Made by a program: the position numbers and the translations under genes
In this document: positions 27,753-37,256 of the stretch, piece by piece
How positions within the stretch are numbered: the first letter of the stretch is position 1
Layout: every line of letters begins with the position of its first letter
Assembly: GCA_001787535.1 (NCBI GenBank)
Contig: MFXP01000004.1
Span: 1-64,000 of the forward strand
Reading direction: 5' to 3'
Length of the DNA: 64,000 nucleotides
DNA from: Candidatus Peribacteria bacterium RIFCSPHIGHO2_01_FULL_51_35
Lineage (GTDB): Bacteria > Patescibacteriota > Gracilibacteria > Peribacterales > Peribacteraceae
The notes under the pieces: model-generated
Told to the model about the DNA's origin: nothing
Databases searched by the model: none
What the model saw: the letters and a program-made list of their open reading frames with translations, nothing else

Positions 27753-28292
27753 ATGAAAATATCTTCTTTCCACGATCTCTTCTTGCATGCATTGCGCGAC
27801 TTGTACGATGCGGAACACCAGATTGTCGAGGCATTGCCGAAAATGATCGACGATGCGACGAATGAGGAGTTGAAGGAAGCGCTCGCTGAACATTTAGAAA
27901 AGACAAAAACGCATGTGGACCGTCTGGAAGACATTTTTACCATACTGGATGTCGTCGCGAAGCGAGAGACATGTCAGGGCATGAAGGGATTGCTGGAAGA
28001 AGGAGATAAGACGATGAGCAGGATCAAGATTCCGGAAGTGATGGACTGCGCCATCATCAGTGCGGTGCAACGCGTGGAACACTATGAAATGGCGGGCTAC
28101 GGCACGGCACGTTGCTTTGCCGAAATGATGGGGCACGACGAAGCAGCGGATCTGCTTCAGGAAACGTTGGAAGAAGAAGCAGAGGCAGACAGGCTGCTCT
28201 CCGGCATTGCAGAAGATACGGTGAATGCAAAAGCAATGCTCAAAGCGAGCGGAATGAAAGAGGAAGAGGAAGAAATGACTGAAGTGAAATGA
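27753..28292 (+). CDS. DUF892/YciE-YciF-like ferritin-like protein
   Basis: FHDLFLHALRDLYDAEHQIVEALPKMIDDATNEELKEALAEHLEKTKTHVDRLEDIF..ISAVQRVEHYEMAGYGTARCFAEMMGHDEAADLL. Confidence 0.9.
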   Translation: MKISSFHDLFLHALRDLYDAEHQIVEALPKMIDDATNEELKEALAEHLEKTKTHVDRLEDIFTILDVVAKRETCQGMKGLLEEGDKTMSRIKIPEVMDCAIISAVQRVEHYEMAGYGTARCFAEMMGHDEAADLLQETLEEEAEADRLLSGIAEDTVNAKAMLKASGMKEEEEEMTEVK

Positions 28293-28318
28293 GTGTGAGG
28301 TTGTGAGGGCACTAAAAA

Positions 28319-28408
28319 GTAAGGTAGGTATGGTAGGTAAGGTAAGTACGGCACATCAAAAAAACCTACCGTACCTACTGGACATTCCTGACCTACCTTA
28401 CTTCCTAC
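28319..28408. repeat. Inverted period-9 array between convergent genes
   Basis: GTAAG GTAGGTATG GTAGGTAAG GTAAGTACG; the right arm reverse complement reads GGAAGTAAG GTAGGTCAG GAATGTCCA GTAGGTACG GTAGGTTTT. Confidence 0.8.
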
Positions 28409-28614
28409 GCGAGCTTTCCTTGCTGCAATCTCTTGGCGAGCGTGCGCAAGTATCGTGCTGAAACTTTCATTGTTTTGTATGTTCCGGAAACAGGATCAAA
28501 CACACGCTTCTTTTGAAGATTGATTTTCCATGTTCGGCGCGTATGCCGCATGGAGTGGCTCCGGGTGTTGCCGAAAGAGGTTCCTTTGCCGGTTTTGACG
28601 CACTGTCTGCCCAT
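28405..28614 (-). CDS. rpmB: 50S ribosomal protein L28
   Basis: MGRQCVKTGKGTSFGNTRSHSMRHTRRTWKINLQKKRVFDP..VSARYLRTLAK. Confidence 0.9.
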   Translation of the reverse strand: MGRQCVKTGKGTSFGNTRSHSMRHTRRTWKINLQKKRVFDPVSGTYKTMKVSARYLRTLAKRLQQGKLA

Positions 28615-28668
28615 CGGACGTATAGAGTAAAGGCTTTGGGAACTGTGGTCAATGCTTTCCGGGATGGG

Positions 28669-28757
28669 TTTTTAGTTCCTGGTTTGTTAGTTTTTGGTTC
28701 GGAAATTTCAAGATTACTCTATCCTCCAAAACCAAAAACTAAGAACTAAAAACTAAT
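28669..28757. repeat. Inverted period-7 array
   Basis: Left TTTTTAG TTCCTGG TTTGTTAG TTTTTGG; right AAAACTA AGAACTA AAAACTA A. Confidence 0.7.
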
Positions 28758-28778
28758 CACAGGTATAGTATTTTAGTA

Positions 28779-29465
28779 ATGACAACTTTTTTAAATCCCA
28801 CTTTCATCATCAGCATCCTCATTGCACTCAGCGTCCACGAATGGGCGCATGCCATGATGGCGTATCGCTTGGGGGATTACACCGCGAAGGAGCAAGGAAG
28901 ATTGACCTTAAACCCCATCTCCCATTTGGATTTGCTTGGCACCATCCTCTTCCTCACCGTTGGGTTTGGATGGGGCAAGCCCGTGCCCATCAATGAGCGC
29001 AATTTCCAGCATCCACGCAGAGATATTGCTCTCACAGCGGTCGCAGGACCTGCAAGTAATCTTGTGCTGGCGCTTGCGGCGTACATTAGCCTCACCATTC
29101 TCTCCGCTTCGCTCCCGACGCAATCAGTCTTTGCGTTGTTGGACATTGCTTCCGGCGGGTCGCCACTCCAGATTTTCTTTGTACAACTCCTGGCAAGTTC
29201 GCTCTTCATCAACCTGGGTCTTATGGCATTCAATCTTCTGCCCATCGCTCCGCTGGATGGATCCAAAGTGCTGCAATCGTTTGTGTCGTACCGTTACGAG
29301 CGGCAGTTCGATGAATTTATGCGCGTGGGTCCGTACATTTTGCTGTTTCTTCTGCTCGGGGAACAACTGTTCGGCTTTCCGTTCCTTTCGGGGTGGATTA
29401 CGACGATCATGAGCGGCGTCCTTTGGTTCTTCCAATCGCTGATGCACGTCATGCCGGGACTCTGA
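28779..29465 (+). CDS. Site-2-protease (M50) family metalloprotease
   Basis: ALSVHEWAHAMMAYRLGD (HExxH-like), FNLLPIAPLDGSKVL. Confidence 0.92.
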   Translation: MTTFLNPTFIISILIALSVHEWAHAMMAYRLGDYTAKEQGRLTLNPISHLDLLGTILFLTVGFGWGKPVPINERNFQHPRRDIALTAVAGPASNLVLALAAYISLTILSASLPTQSVFALLDIASGGSPLQIFFVQLLASSLFINLGLMAFNLLPIAPLDGSKVLQSFVSYRYERQFDEFMRVGPYILLFLLLGEQLFGFPFLSGWITTIMSGVLWFFQSLMHVMPGL

Positions 29466-29472
29466 ATATCCG

Positions 29473-31133
29473 TCACTGTAGGAGTCCATCCAACTCCGCC
29501 GATCGTCCTCGATAGGAGGAATCCATCTCCAATAATCTTTGATAGACGATCCTCGCTTCTTGATGATTGCCCGCTTTATGGAGTGTGCGAGCCAGGTGCC
29601 AGTGGGCGGGCGTAAAGAACGGAGCAAGATCGATTGCGCGTTTGTAAAGCCGTATGGCTTCCGCCGTTTGTCCGCGCACCATATAGACGCCTGCAAGGTT
29701 ATAGACTCCATTCGGATGATCGGGATCCAAGTTCAATGCTTTTTGCAGCATCTGCTCGGCTTCCAAAAGCATGTTTTTTCGGCCGTAGGCGGCGCCCAGG
29801 TTCACGAGCGCATCGGGATAGTTTGGTTTTTGTGTCAGAGCTTTCCGGAAATACTCCATTGCGCTGTCCGTTTGGTTCTGCACCAGTGCACTCTGCCCCA
29901 AATTGTTCAATGCCACGTGTGAGTTTGGATAACTCTGCAGCACATTCAGGAAGAGTGTTTCCGTTGTTTGCCATGTGTGGCTCTGTGCAAATGCTTTGAA
30001 GGAGAGAGGAGCTGACAGTGCGATCAAAATGACCAAAGCCAGCGTCGATCGTTTGCGCAGCAACTCATAGAGAAGTGATGTCACGAGGAGCACGAGCCCG
30101 ATTAATGGGAGATAGGCATACCGATCCGCACTCATCGTCACATCATTTGATTTCGCGTATGCAAGAAAACTCGGTGCGAGGCTGATGATAAAAATCGCGA
30201 AGCCGATGCTCACGAGTGGCATGCGGCGACGGAAGAGAAATGCTGCAACCATCAATCCCATAACGACTGCTGCGGAGAGAAGAATGATCGGATTCATCAC
30301 GGATAGATCCGTCGGAGCGGGATAGATGGCGGAGAACCGGAGTGGCAGGAAAAATTGCTGCAAGGAGAATGCTGCGCTTCGGAAAGCCAGAAGCAGCGTT
30401 TGCAATGGCGTCAGCAACATAAGAGGATCCGAGCGGCCAACCAATGCAATGATTCCAAAGAGGACACTCAGTCCGAGATACGGAGCAATGGTTTTTATGA
30501 TCTTTCTTGGCGCTCTTCTGCGGTGCCACAGCAACAGTGCCAGCACGAGGGGCACGCTGATCGCAGTCACTTTGGAGAGCAATGCGCACAGAAACAGGAT
30601 CAAACCGAGAGGAGAAAATGCACGTTCTTTCTCATCCGCGTTCAGTGCTGCGAGCAGCGATCCAATGCTCAACAACGTCATCAGTAATTCTTTGCGTGCG
30701 CTGATCCACGAGACTGTCTCCGCATGCAACGGATGCACTGCGAAGAGCAATGCTCCTCCCGCCGCGAGCAGGGGATCCTGCAATACTTTTCGCAGCAGGA
30801 AGAAGATCAACACGGCATTTGCCGCATGAAGGATCAGATTCGTCGCATGGAAGAGGAATGGCTCTGCTCCCACCAATGCATACTCAATTTGATAGGTGAG
30901 GAGCGTGAGCGGTACGTAGAGCTCCGGATCAAATGACCAGAAAATTTTCGGCGAGAAAAACTGCACCAAAGGATTTCCCAGAATCAGTTCGTAGTCGTCC
31001 CACCGCACAAACTCGTAGCCGAGAACGGGGAAATAGATCAAAAAACAAACAAGTGCTATAAATGTCGGCAGCAGAAGATTTTTGTTGTCCCGAAAGAATA
31101 CAGAGGCATGCACGTTCCTTAGTATATCAAGGC

Positions 31134-31146
<13 letters not shown>
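29473..31146 (-). CDS. Multi-TM protein with C-terminal TPRs (Tmtc-like)
   Basis: About 10 hydrophobic segments, then YPNSHVALNNLGQSALVQNQTDSAMEYFRKALTQKPNYPDALVNLGAAYGRKN. Confidence 0.8.
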
Positions 31147-31208
<62 letters not shown>

Positions 31209-31262
31209 ATTGGACTTGAGAGACATAGGGTACGAGGACACGTGATTCCGATCAACCCGACT

Positions 31263-31679
31263 TCATTGATCTTCTGTGATATGCACCGTCTCCGTCCACG
31301 ATTGCTTGCTCTCTCCTCGCTTCGTACGGAGTGCGTTCTTCACGGTATGCAAACAGAGCAATGCGCATTTGAATCGTCGTGGGCCGATGGGCACGCCGAG
31401 CATTGCGTAGATGTCTTTTTGCGCGAGTGCTTCCAAATCTTTCTCGGATTTTCCCATGATCTCCTCCGACAGCATCGACATGGCGGCCTGGCTGATGGCA
31501 CAACCGGTTCCATCCCAGCCGAGATCGACAATCTTGCCATCATGGATCACGAGATCGACCGTGAGTTCATCGCCGCAGGCGGGGTTCGTTTCCGCGTGAG
31601 AAACGGAAGGCTGGGAGAGCCTCATTTTCCCTTTGGGACGCCGATAATGGTCGAGAATGGTCTCTGCGTATATGTCCAT
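31263..31679 (-). CDS. sufU: SUF-system NifU-like scaffold (SufU)
   Basis: MDIYAETILDHYRRPKGKMRL..NPACGDELTVDLVIHDGKIVDLGWDGTGCAISQAAMSMLSE. Confidence 0.92.
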   Translation of the reverse strand: MDIYAETILDHYRRPKGKMRLSQPSVSHAETNPACGDELTVDLVIHDGKIVDLGWDGTGCAISQAAMSMLSEEIMGKSEKDLEALAQKDIYAMLGVPIGPRRFKCALLCLHTVKNALRTKRGESKQSWTETVHITEDQ

Positions 31680-31696
31680 ACAAGTTGCATGGTAGT

Positions 31697-32104
31697 ATGA
31701 CACCTTTTATGGAAATTCTCGATGAATTGGAGGCACAAGCGGAACTGTATCGAGATCCAAACAAAACAGTTCCTTCTATGAGTGAGCTTGAACGTTTTTT
31801 GAGTTTACTCAGTCGTTTTATGTATGATGTTATTGCCACCGCTCGAAAGGAGGAAAGGGAATGGGCAGGACGAGAAAGCGCTATTTTACGAAATGCGCAA
31901 AGTGGCCTTCTTTCTTCCGCACGCAAATATTATGTATTGCGAAGTCATGCCAGCGATTACACGCCTCAAGAAATGGTGATTCTTAAGAAGATGAATACGT
32001 TACACAACCAAATAGCTCGTCTCGTCGGACGAGAGCCGGATCCTACTGCAGGCGCTTCACCGCCTCCGGCAGCTCCTTCGCCAGAAGATCCAACTCAGTC
32101 GTAG
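31697..32104 (+). CDS. Hypothetical protein intercalated between sufU and sufS
   Basis: Part of ORF 31685..32104 starting at MTPFMEILDELEAQAEL; its 3' end overlaps the sufS 3' end. Confidence 0.55.
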   Translation: MTPFMEILDELEAQAELYRDPNKTVPSMSELERFLSLLSRFMYDVIATARKEEREWAGRESAILRNAQSGLLSSARKYYVLRSHASDYTPQEMVILKKMNTLHNQIARLVGREPDPTAGASPPPAAPSPEDPTQS

Positions 32105-33269
32105 TGTTGTAGATGCCCACGGACAGGCGTGTGCTCGCAGGAATCCCAAGGCGCCGATGCAGCGGTTGGGTGCAGTGATGTCCCGCGCGAAGACAGATTC
32201 CTTTGCGTCCCAGGATTTCGGTGAGGTCGTGTGGATGGACGCCGTCGATTGTAAAACTCAGGAGAGGGCTAGGGTTAGGATTAGGGTTAGGGCAGAGGAT
32301 CGTGAGGCCGGGAATTTTTTGAAGCAGATCATATGCTTTTTTCATGAGCAATGACTCGTGTTTGGTAATGTCATCCCAAGAAAATTGCGTGAGCCAATCG
32401 ATGGCTGCGTCGAGGCCTACGGCTTCTGCAAGCGGTTGCGTTCCTCCTTCGAACTTTGCGGGAACATCCGCCGTCGTAAAGCGATCGGTAAAGACTTCGC
32501 CGATCATCATGCCGCCGCCGAGAAGGGGAGGAAGCGTCTCCAGCAGCTTTCGTTTTCCATACAACACGCCAATGCCCGTGGGTCCGTAAAGTTTGTGTCC
32601 GGAGAATGTGAGGAAATCGCAGTCGAGTTCCGTGACATCGATCTTTTCATGCGCCATTGCTTGCGCGGCGTCCACAAGCACCAACGCGCCTGCGGCATGC
32701 GCTTTCTGAATCATCTCTTTTAACGGAGGACGTATGCCAAGGACATTGCTCTGCGCGGTGATGGCAACCAGTTTGACCGTGCCATGGCGCAGCACCTCCT
32801 CAAACCCCTGCATGTTGAGCGTTCCGTCATCATGGATGTCGATCCAGAGCAGGTCGCATCCGCGTTCCTCTTTTACTTGCAACCACGGCACGATGTTACT
32901 GTGATGTTCCAAGATCGAGAGGATAATCGCATCCGCATCGATCCACGCTTGCGAAAGTCCGCGCGCAACAAGATTGATGCTCTCCGTGCAGCTCTTCGTA
33001 AAAACGATTTCCTCCGGATGCGCGGCATGCAGAAATGTTTGCACCGTGCGTCGAGAATCTTCCAAAGCGATCGTCGCACGCTCGGCCAGCACATGCATCC
33101 CCCGGTGTGCGTTGGCATTGTCTGTTTCATAAAATCGAGTCATGGCATCCAATACCGCACGCGGCTTTTGCGTGGTCGCGGCATTATCCAAATAGACGAG
33201 GGGATTCCCATCGAAAGTTTCCTTCAAAATGGGAATGTCTTGCCGAATGCGATCCATTGCAAGAGCCAT
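32043..33269 (-). CDS. sufS: Cysteine desulfurase (SufS type)
   Basis: VYLDNAATTQKPRAVLDAM..LEHHSNIVPW..LVDAAQAMAHEKIDV..DFLTFSGHKLYGPTGIGVLYGK..CLRAGHHCTQP. Confidence 0.96.
   Translation of the reverse strand: MALAMDRIRQDIPILKETFDGNPLVYLDNAATTQKPRAVLDAMTRFYETDNANAHRGMHVLAERATIALEDSRRTVQTFLHAAHPEEIVFTKSCTESINLVARGLSQAWIDADAIILSILEHHSNIVPWLQVKEERGCDLLWIDIHDDGTLNMQGFEEVLRHGTVKLVAITAQSNVLGIRPPLKEMIQKAHAAGALVLVDAAQAMAHEKIDVTELDCDFLTFSGHKLYGPTGIGVLYGKRKLLETLPPLLGGGMMIGEVFTDRFTTADVPAKFEGGTQPLAEAVGLDAAIDWLTQFSWDDITKHESLLMKKAYDLLQKIPGLTILCPNPNPNPSPLLSFTIDGVHPHDLTEILGRKGICLRAGHHCTQPLHRRLGIPASTRLSVGIYNTTTELDLLAKELPEAVKRLQ
32265..32294 (-). repeat. Telomere-like hexamer array inside sufS
   Basis: AGGGCT AGGGTT AGGATT AGGGTT AGGGCA (+ strand), encoding PNPNPNPSP in SufS. 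Confidence 0.8.
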
Positions 33270-33351
33270 GAGAGGGAATCATAGCATCCAAACAGCCAAA
33301 AAGAGCTGTCCGAACCCTCTTTTTTTGATACACTTCCCGGGATCTCTTTCT

Positions 33352-36159
33352 ATGCAGAAGAAAACCGTACAAATTCTCTCCATTGCGCTGTTTGCCCTGT
33401 TCCTTCTTTGGGGCGGCGGTTCCCTTATCTATTACGTTGGCGTGCCGGTGCACGGCATGGTGCTTTTGGGCGGTAATGAGCAGAGCATTACGGAAGTGTG
33501 CGGAAGCGCCTCCATCTTTTGCCGTGGTTTTTACAGTTTTCTGCCCATGCTTCAACACACGCTCACACGTGCAGCGGTGTTCTTGCCGTATTTTCTCGTA
33601 TCACTGACGGCCTACGGCATTTTCCTCGGCATCCGTTTTGCACGGCAAGGCAAACTGCCAACATCCATCACGCTGCGCCCGTGGCATCTGTTGCTGCTCT
33701 TCACTGCAGCACTCTGGATGATTTTCACATCCATTGCGTATGACGGTGCGGGAGGAGATTTCCCTATCCGGCGCATCATTGAACCGACGCCTGCTGTCTA
33801 CCAAGGTTTGGATGCGGAAGGCATGGCGGAACTGACGGCAAATTTCCAAGGCTTGCAGGGTCGCAACTGTTTGACGTATGTCGCGCACACCAATAACGGT
33901 GCAGGCGTCTACGATATTGCATTCTCCTGCATGCAGACATCGTTCTTTACGCGCGTGCTGCCTGTTGTCCTCTTCATCGTCCTGCTTCTTTTCGAACTCC
34001 TCGTCCTCGGACGTTTCCTGTTGCAGAGGCTCCGCATCACATTCCCGTTGCTCCTGCTGGAAACGCTGTTCAGCGCGACGGCCGGTGCGTGCGCTCTCGT
34101 CGCCATTCTCTGGTTTTTGGCGGTGTTGTCGCTCTTCATGGATCTTGTGGGATGGATTGTTGTCATTCTTGTTCCCATTCTGTTCTATCGTCATACCAAG
34201 GTTTGGGTACAGCGTTTTCTTTTCTCCTCGTGGGAAGTTCCTTTCCGTTGGCATTCCGTGAGTGTGATTCTCGGATGGTTGCTCCTTAGTTACATCGCGC
34301 TCAATTTTTTGAATGTCGTTCGCCCATTTCCCATCGGTTGGGATGACCTCAGCAGTTACTTGAACCGTCCTCGACTTCTCGTCAGTTACGGACACTTTGT
34401 CTTTTCCATGGCTCCGTTCCAGTGGGAATACCTGACGGCGCTTGGGTTCCTGCTCTTCGGGTACGAGAGCTCGTTCGGCGCAACAGCATCCATGATGATC
34501 AATTGGATGGCGGGACTCTTTGCATTGACTGCGGTATTCGCATTCGCACGCACGTACCTTGGCAAGGGGCATGGACTCTTGTCCGCTCTTCTCTATTACA
34601 CGCTGCCGTTGGTCGGACACTTTTCGTACGCGGACATGAAAGTGGACAATGCCGTGTTCACGATGGGCGTGATGAGTCTCTTTGCCGTCTTCTTGTTTCT
34701 CTTTCCTCCCGCAGATGAGGATTCGGAGGAGCAGGAGAGATCGTTGCGCTGGCTGGCGCTGGCCGGTGTATTCGGCGGATTTGCGCTTTCCATGAAAGCA
34801 ACGGCCATCATGATGGTTGCCGCTGCAGTGACCATTCTTCTGGGAGCCGGACTTCATTGGTCGGCATTCATTGGCGCGGTTGCTTCCGTTCTCTTTGTAT
34901 TTACTGCGAAAGATGTGCTCGATGTGAAGAAAATCGTCAATCATTTGGTGGGATATGCGTTTGAAAGTTCGCGCATGGTTTTCTTGGTGCTTGCGGCACT
35001 CGTTGCAGGCGGCGCTTTTGCATACGCCTTTTTCAAGGATCGGCGCCGTTTTTCCGCCATTCTGCTAGGCACCGGATTTTTTCTGGGGGCGTTTCTACTT
35101 TCCATCAGCCCGTGGATTATTCATAACAATTACTTGCAGGGGAGCCTCATTCCAAGGTTGGAGATGGGTGCGCCGAATACGCTTTCTCCCACGTTTGTCA
35201 TCAGCGGAGGAAGAGAGAGTGCTGCAGATTTCGGGCAAGACATTCGCGTTCTTCCGCCGGAACTTGCCTTGGACAACAATCATCCCACCTGCACGCCCAC
35301 GGGTTCGCGGGAGGAACTGGACCGCTACTGGGGCTTTGGCAAAGGATGGAAGCATTATCTCACACTGCCGTGGCGTACGGTCATGAACTTGGATTCCACC
35401 GGCTACTACGTCACGACCATGCCGGCGTTGCTGCTGTTCCCTCTGCTCCTGCTCCTTCCGTATTTCTGGATAAAACGCGGGCGGTGGCTTCGCTGGCTTG
35501 GCGCGGGAACGGTGCTCATCATTCTTCAGTGGATGTTCATGGCGAACGGCATACCGTGGTACGGCATAGGGATGTTCTTCGGACTCTGCGTTGCGCTGGA
35601 GGCGCTCGTTGCACGTGCGCCGGATCTTCCGAATAAAATATTGGCGTCATTCCTCATTGTTTGCAGTCTCTTCGTCACCTTTGGAAACAGGTTTTGGCAA
35701 TATGAGCAACAGCGGAACCTCTTTGAATATGCTTTGGGCAAGATCACTGCGTCGGCGCTCCGCGAGCGCACCATTCCATACTACGACGATATAAGTGCCG
35801 TCGCCGTCCAGCGACATAACGAAATGCCCGACCGTCCGTACATGTATCGCGTCGGGACATTCATCCCGTACTTCATCCCGAAGAATTTGGAGATCATCGG
35901 ACTCGCCGATCATCAATTGGATACCTTCAATTGTCTGTTCCAGGAGCGTGATGCGGAACTGACACTGAAGCGCATGAAAGCGTTTGGCATCAACAGCATC
36001 GTCTTTGATACGAACACCGCAACCATAGAGCGTGATGTGAATGGGACTCTACACCAAAAAGTCCAAGCGTTCGCCAATTTCTTGAACACAGCATCCTTGG
36101 GTTTGCAGATAGTTGCCAATGATCCCGACGGGGGCGTGGTTTACGTTTTGATCCCATGA
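33352..36159 (+). CDS. Large multi-TM protein, probable membrane glycosyltransferase
   Basis: Many TM segments within ORF 33229..36159, start at MQKKTVQIL; ATGA overlap with the downstream GT2. Confidence 0.7.
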   Translation: MQKKTVQILSIALFALFLLWGGGSLIYYVGVPVHGMVLLGGNEQSITEVCGSASIFCRGFYSFLPMLQHTLTRAAVFLPYFLVSLTAYGIFLGIRFARQGKLPTSITLRPWHLLLLFTAALWMIFTSIAYDGAGGDFPIRRIIEPTPAVYQGLDAEGMAELTANFQGLQGRNCLTYVAHTNNGAGVYDIAFSCMQTSFFTRVLPVVLFIVLLLFELLVLGRFLLQRLRITFPLLLLETLFSATAGACALVAILWFLAVLSLFMDLVGWIVVILVPILFYRHTKVWVQRFLFSSWEVPFRWHSVSVILGWLLLSYIALNFLNVVRPFPIGWDDLSSYLNRPRLLVSYGHFVFSMAPFQWEYLTALGFLLFGYESSFGATASMMINWMAGLFALTAVFAFARTYLGKGHGLLSALLYYTLPLVGHFSYADMKVDNAVFTMGVMSLFAVFLFLFPPADEDSEEQERSLRWLALAGVFGGFALSMKATAIMMVAAAVTILLGAGLHWSAFIGAVASVLFVFTAKDVLDVKKIVNHLVGYAFESSRMVFLVLAALVAGGAFAYAFFKDRRRFSAILLGTGFFLGAFLLSISPWIIHNNYLQGSLIPRLEMGAPNTLSPTFVISGGRESAADFGQDIRVLPPELALDNNHPTCTPTGSREELDRYWGFGKGWKHYLTLPWRTVMNLDSTGYYVTTMPALLLFPLLLLLPYFWIKRGRWLRWLGAGTVLIILQWMFMANGIPWYGIGMFFGLCVALEALVARAPDLPNKILASFLIVCSLFVTFGNRFWQYEQQRNLFEYALGKITASALRERTIPYYDDISAVAVQRHNEMPDRPYMYRVGTFIPYFIPKNLEIIGLADHQLDTFNCLFQERDAELTLKRMKAFGINSIVFDTNTATIERDVNGTLHQKVQAFANFLNTASLGLQIVANDPDGGVVYVLIP

Positions 36160-36821
36160 TTTTTGCCGTCATACCGGCTTTCAATGAAGCAACGCGCATT
36201 GCGCATGTCATCCGGGACGCAAAAAAATACGCTGCCCGCATTCTTGTGGTCGATGATGGATCCACGGATCAAACAGCTGCTGTTTCCGAACAGGAAGGAG
36301 CGACGATTGTTCGGCACATTCAAAACGGGGGAGCGGGTGCCGCCACCATGACGGGCATTGAAGCGGCGCGGGTGCTCGGCGCGACGATCATTATTACTCT
36401 GGATGCCGACGGCCAGCATGATCCCGCAGACATTCCGCTTCTCCTCAAGCCCGTGCAGGATGGCATCGCCGATATTGTTTTTGCAAACCGCTTCGGCCAA
36501 CGCAATCACATTCCTTTCATTCGGCGTGTTGCGAACGGCATCGGGAATGTTGTGACCTTCCTGACGACGGGCAAGTGGGTGAGTGACAGCCAATGCGGAT
36601 TCAAAGTGCTCGGCCCTCGTGCCATTCAGGAAATCGACCTACGCATGAGCGGATTTGAGTTCTGCTCCGAGATCGTGCGCGAGTGCGTGCAGCACAAGTG
36701 GCGCGCGGCGCAGATCCCGACGAAAGTCCTCTATTCCGAATACACACTCGCGAAGGGGCAATCCTTCAGCAATGGCATCAAAACAGCATTAAAGATCCTC
36801 CTACGGTCATTTCTGCGATAG
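36156..36821 (+). CDS. Glycosyltransferase family 2 (DPM-like)
   Basis: IFAVIPAFNEATRIAHVIRDAKKYAARILVVDDGSTDQT..ITLDADGQHDPADIPLLL. Confidence 0.93.
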   Translation: MIFAVIPAFNEATRIAHVIRDAKKYAARILVVDDGSTDQTAAVSEQEGATIVRHIQNGGAGAATMTGIEAARVLGATIIITLDADGQHDPADIPLLLKPVQDGIADIVFANRFGQRNHIPFIRRVANGIGNVVTFLTTGKWVSDSQCGFKVLGPRAIQEIDLRMSGFEFCSEIVRECVQHKWRAAQIPTKVLYSEYTLAKGQSFSNGIKTALKILLRSFLR

Positions 36822-36839
36822 CCCTTTTGGGGAAAAACC

Positions 36840-36893
36840 AAGATACAAGACGCAAGAAACAGTCTGTATCTTGTCTCTTGTTTCTTGTATCTT
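36840..36893. repeat. Inverted period-7 array
   Basis: AAGATAC AAGACGC AAGAAAC AG .. GTATCTT GTCTCTT GTTTCTT GTATCTT. Confidence 0.9.
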
Positions 36894-36899
36894 TTCCGT

Positions 36900-37256
36900 A
36901 TGGTTTTGACTCCCTATCAAGTCGTTGCACCCATCTTTTCGCTGGTCGCGATCTTCTATGCTTGGAACTTGGTTGCCCGGCAGAAGAAGACAATCTGGGA
37001 AGCATTCTTCTGGACGCTGTTCTGGGGACTGGTGTGTGTCATCGCGCTCTACCCGAGCATTCTTTCGTATCTCTCCGCCGTGACGGGCATCGCCGACCAG
37101 GAGAATGCCGTGCTGGTCACCTTCCTTGGCATCCTCTTCTTCATCGTCTTCTATCTGGTGATCCGCTTGGAGGAATTAGAGCAACGTCATACAAAAATCG
37201 TCAGGGCGCTGGCTTTACGAGAAGCCGGGCTTGAGAAAGGGGAACAGAAGAATTGA
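36900..37256 (+). CDS. DUF2304-like membrane protein
   Basis: TPYQVVAPIFSLVAIFYAWNLVARQKKTIWEAFFWTLFWGLVCVIALYPS, next to the GT2. Confidence 0.75.
   Translation: MVLTPYQVVAPIFSLVAIFYAWNLVARQKKTIWEAFFWTLFWGLVCVIALYPSILSYLSAVTGIADQENAVLVTFLGILFFIVFYLVIRLEELEQRHTKIVRALALREAGLEKGEQKN

Noticed and set aside
32265-32294. Eukaryotic-type telomere or linear chromosome end
   Set aside because: Only five degenerate hexamers, inside an intact sufS reading frame in mid-contig.
33601-34944. 447-aa minus-strand ORF
   Set aside because: Antisense to the multi-TM membrane gene; charged Glu/Arg/His-rich composition mirrors hydrophobic codons.
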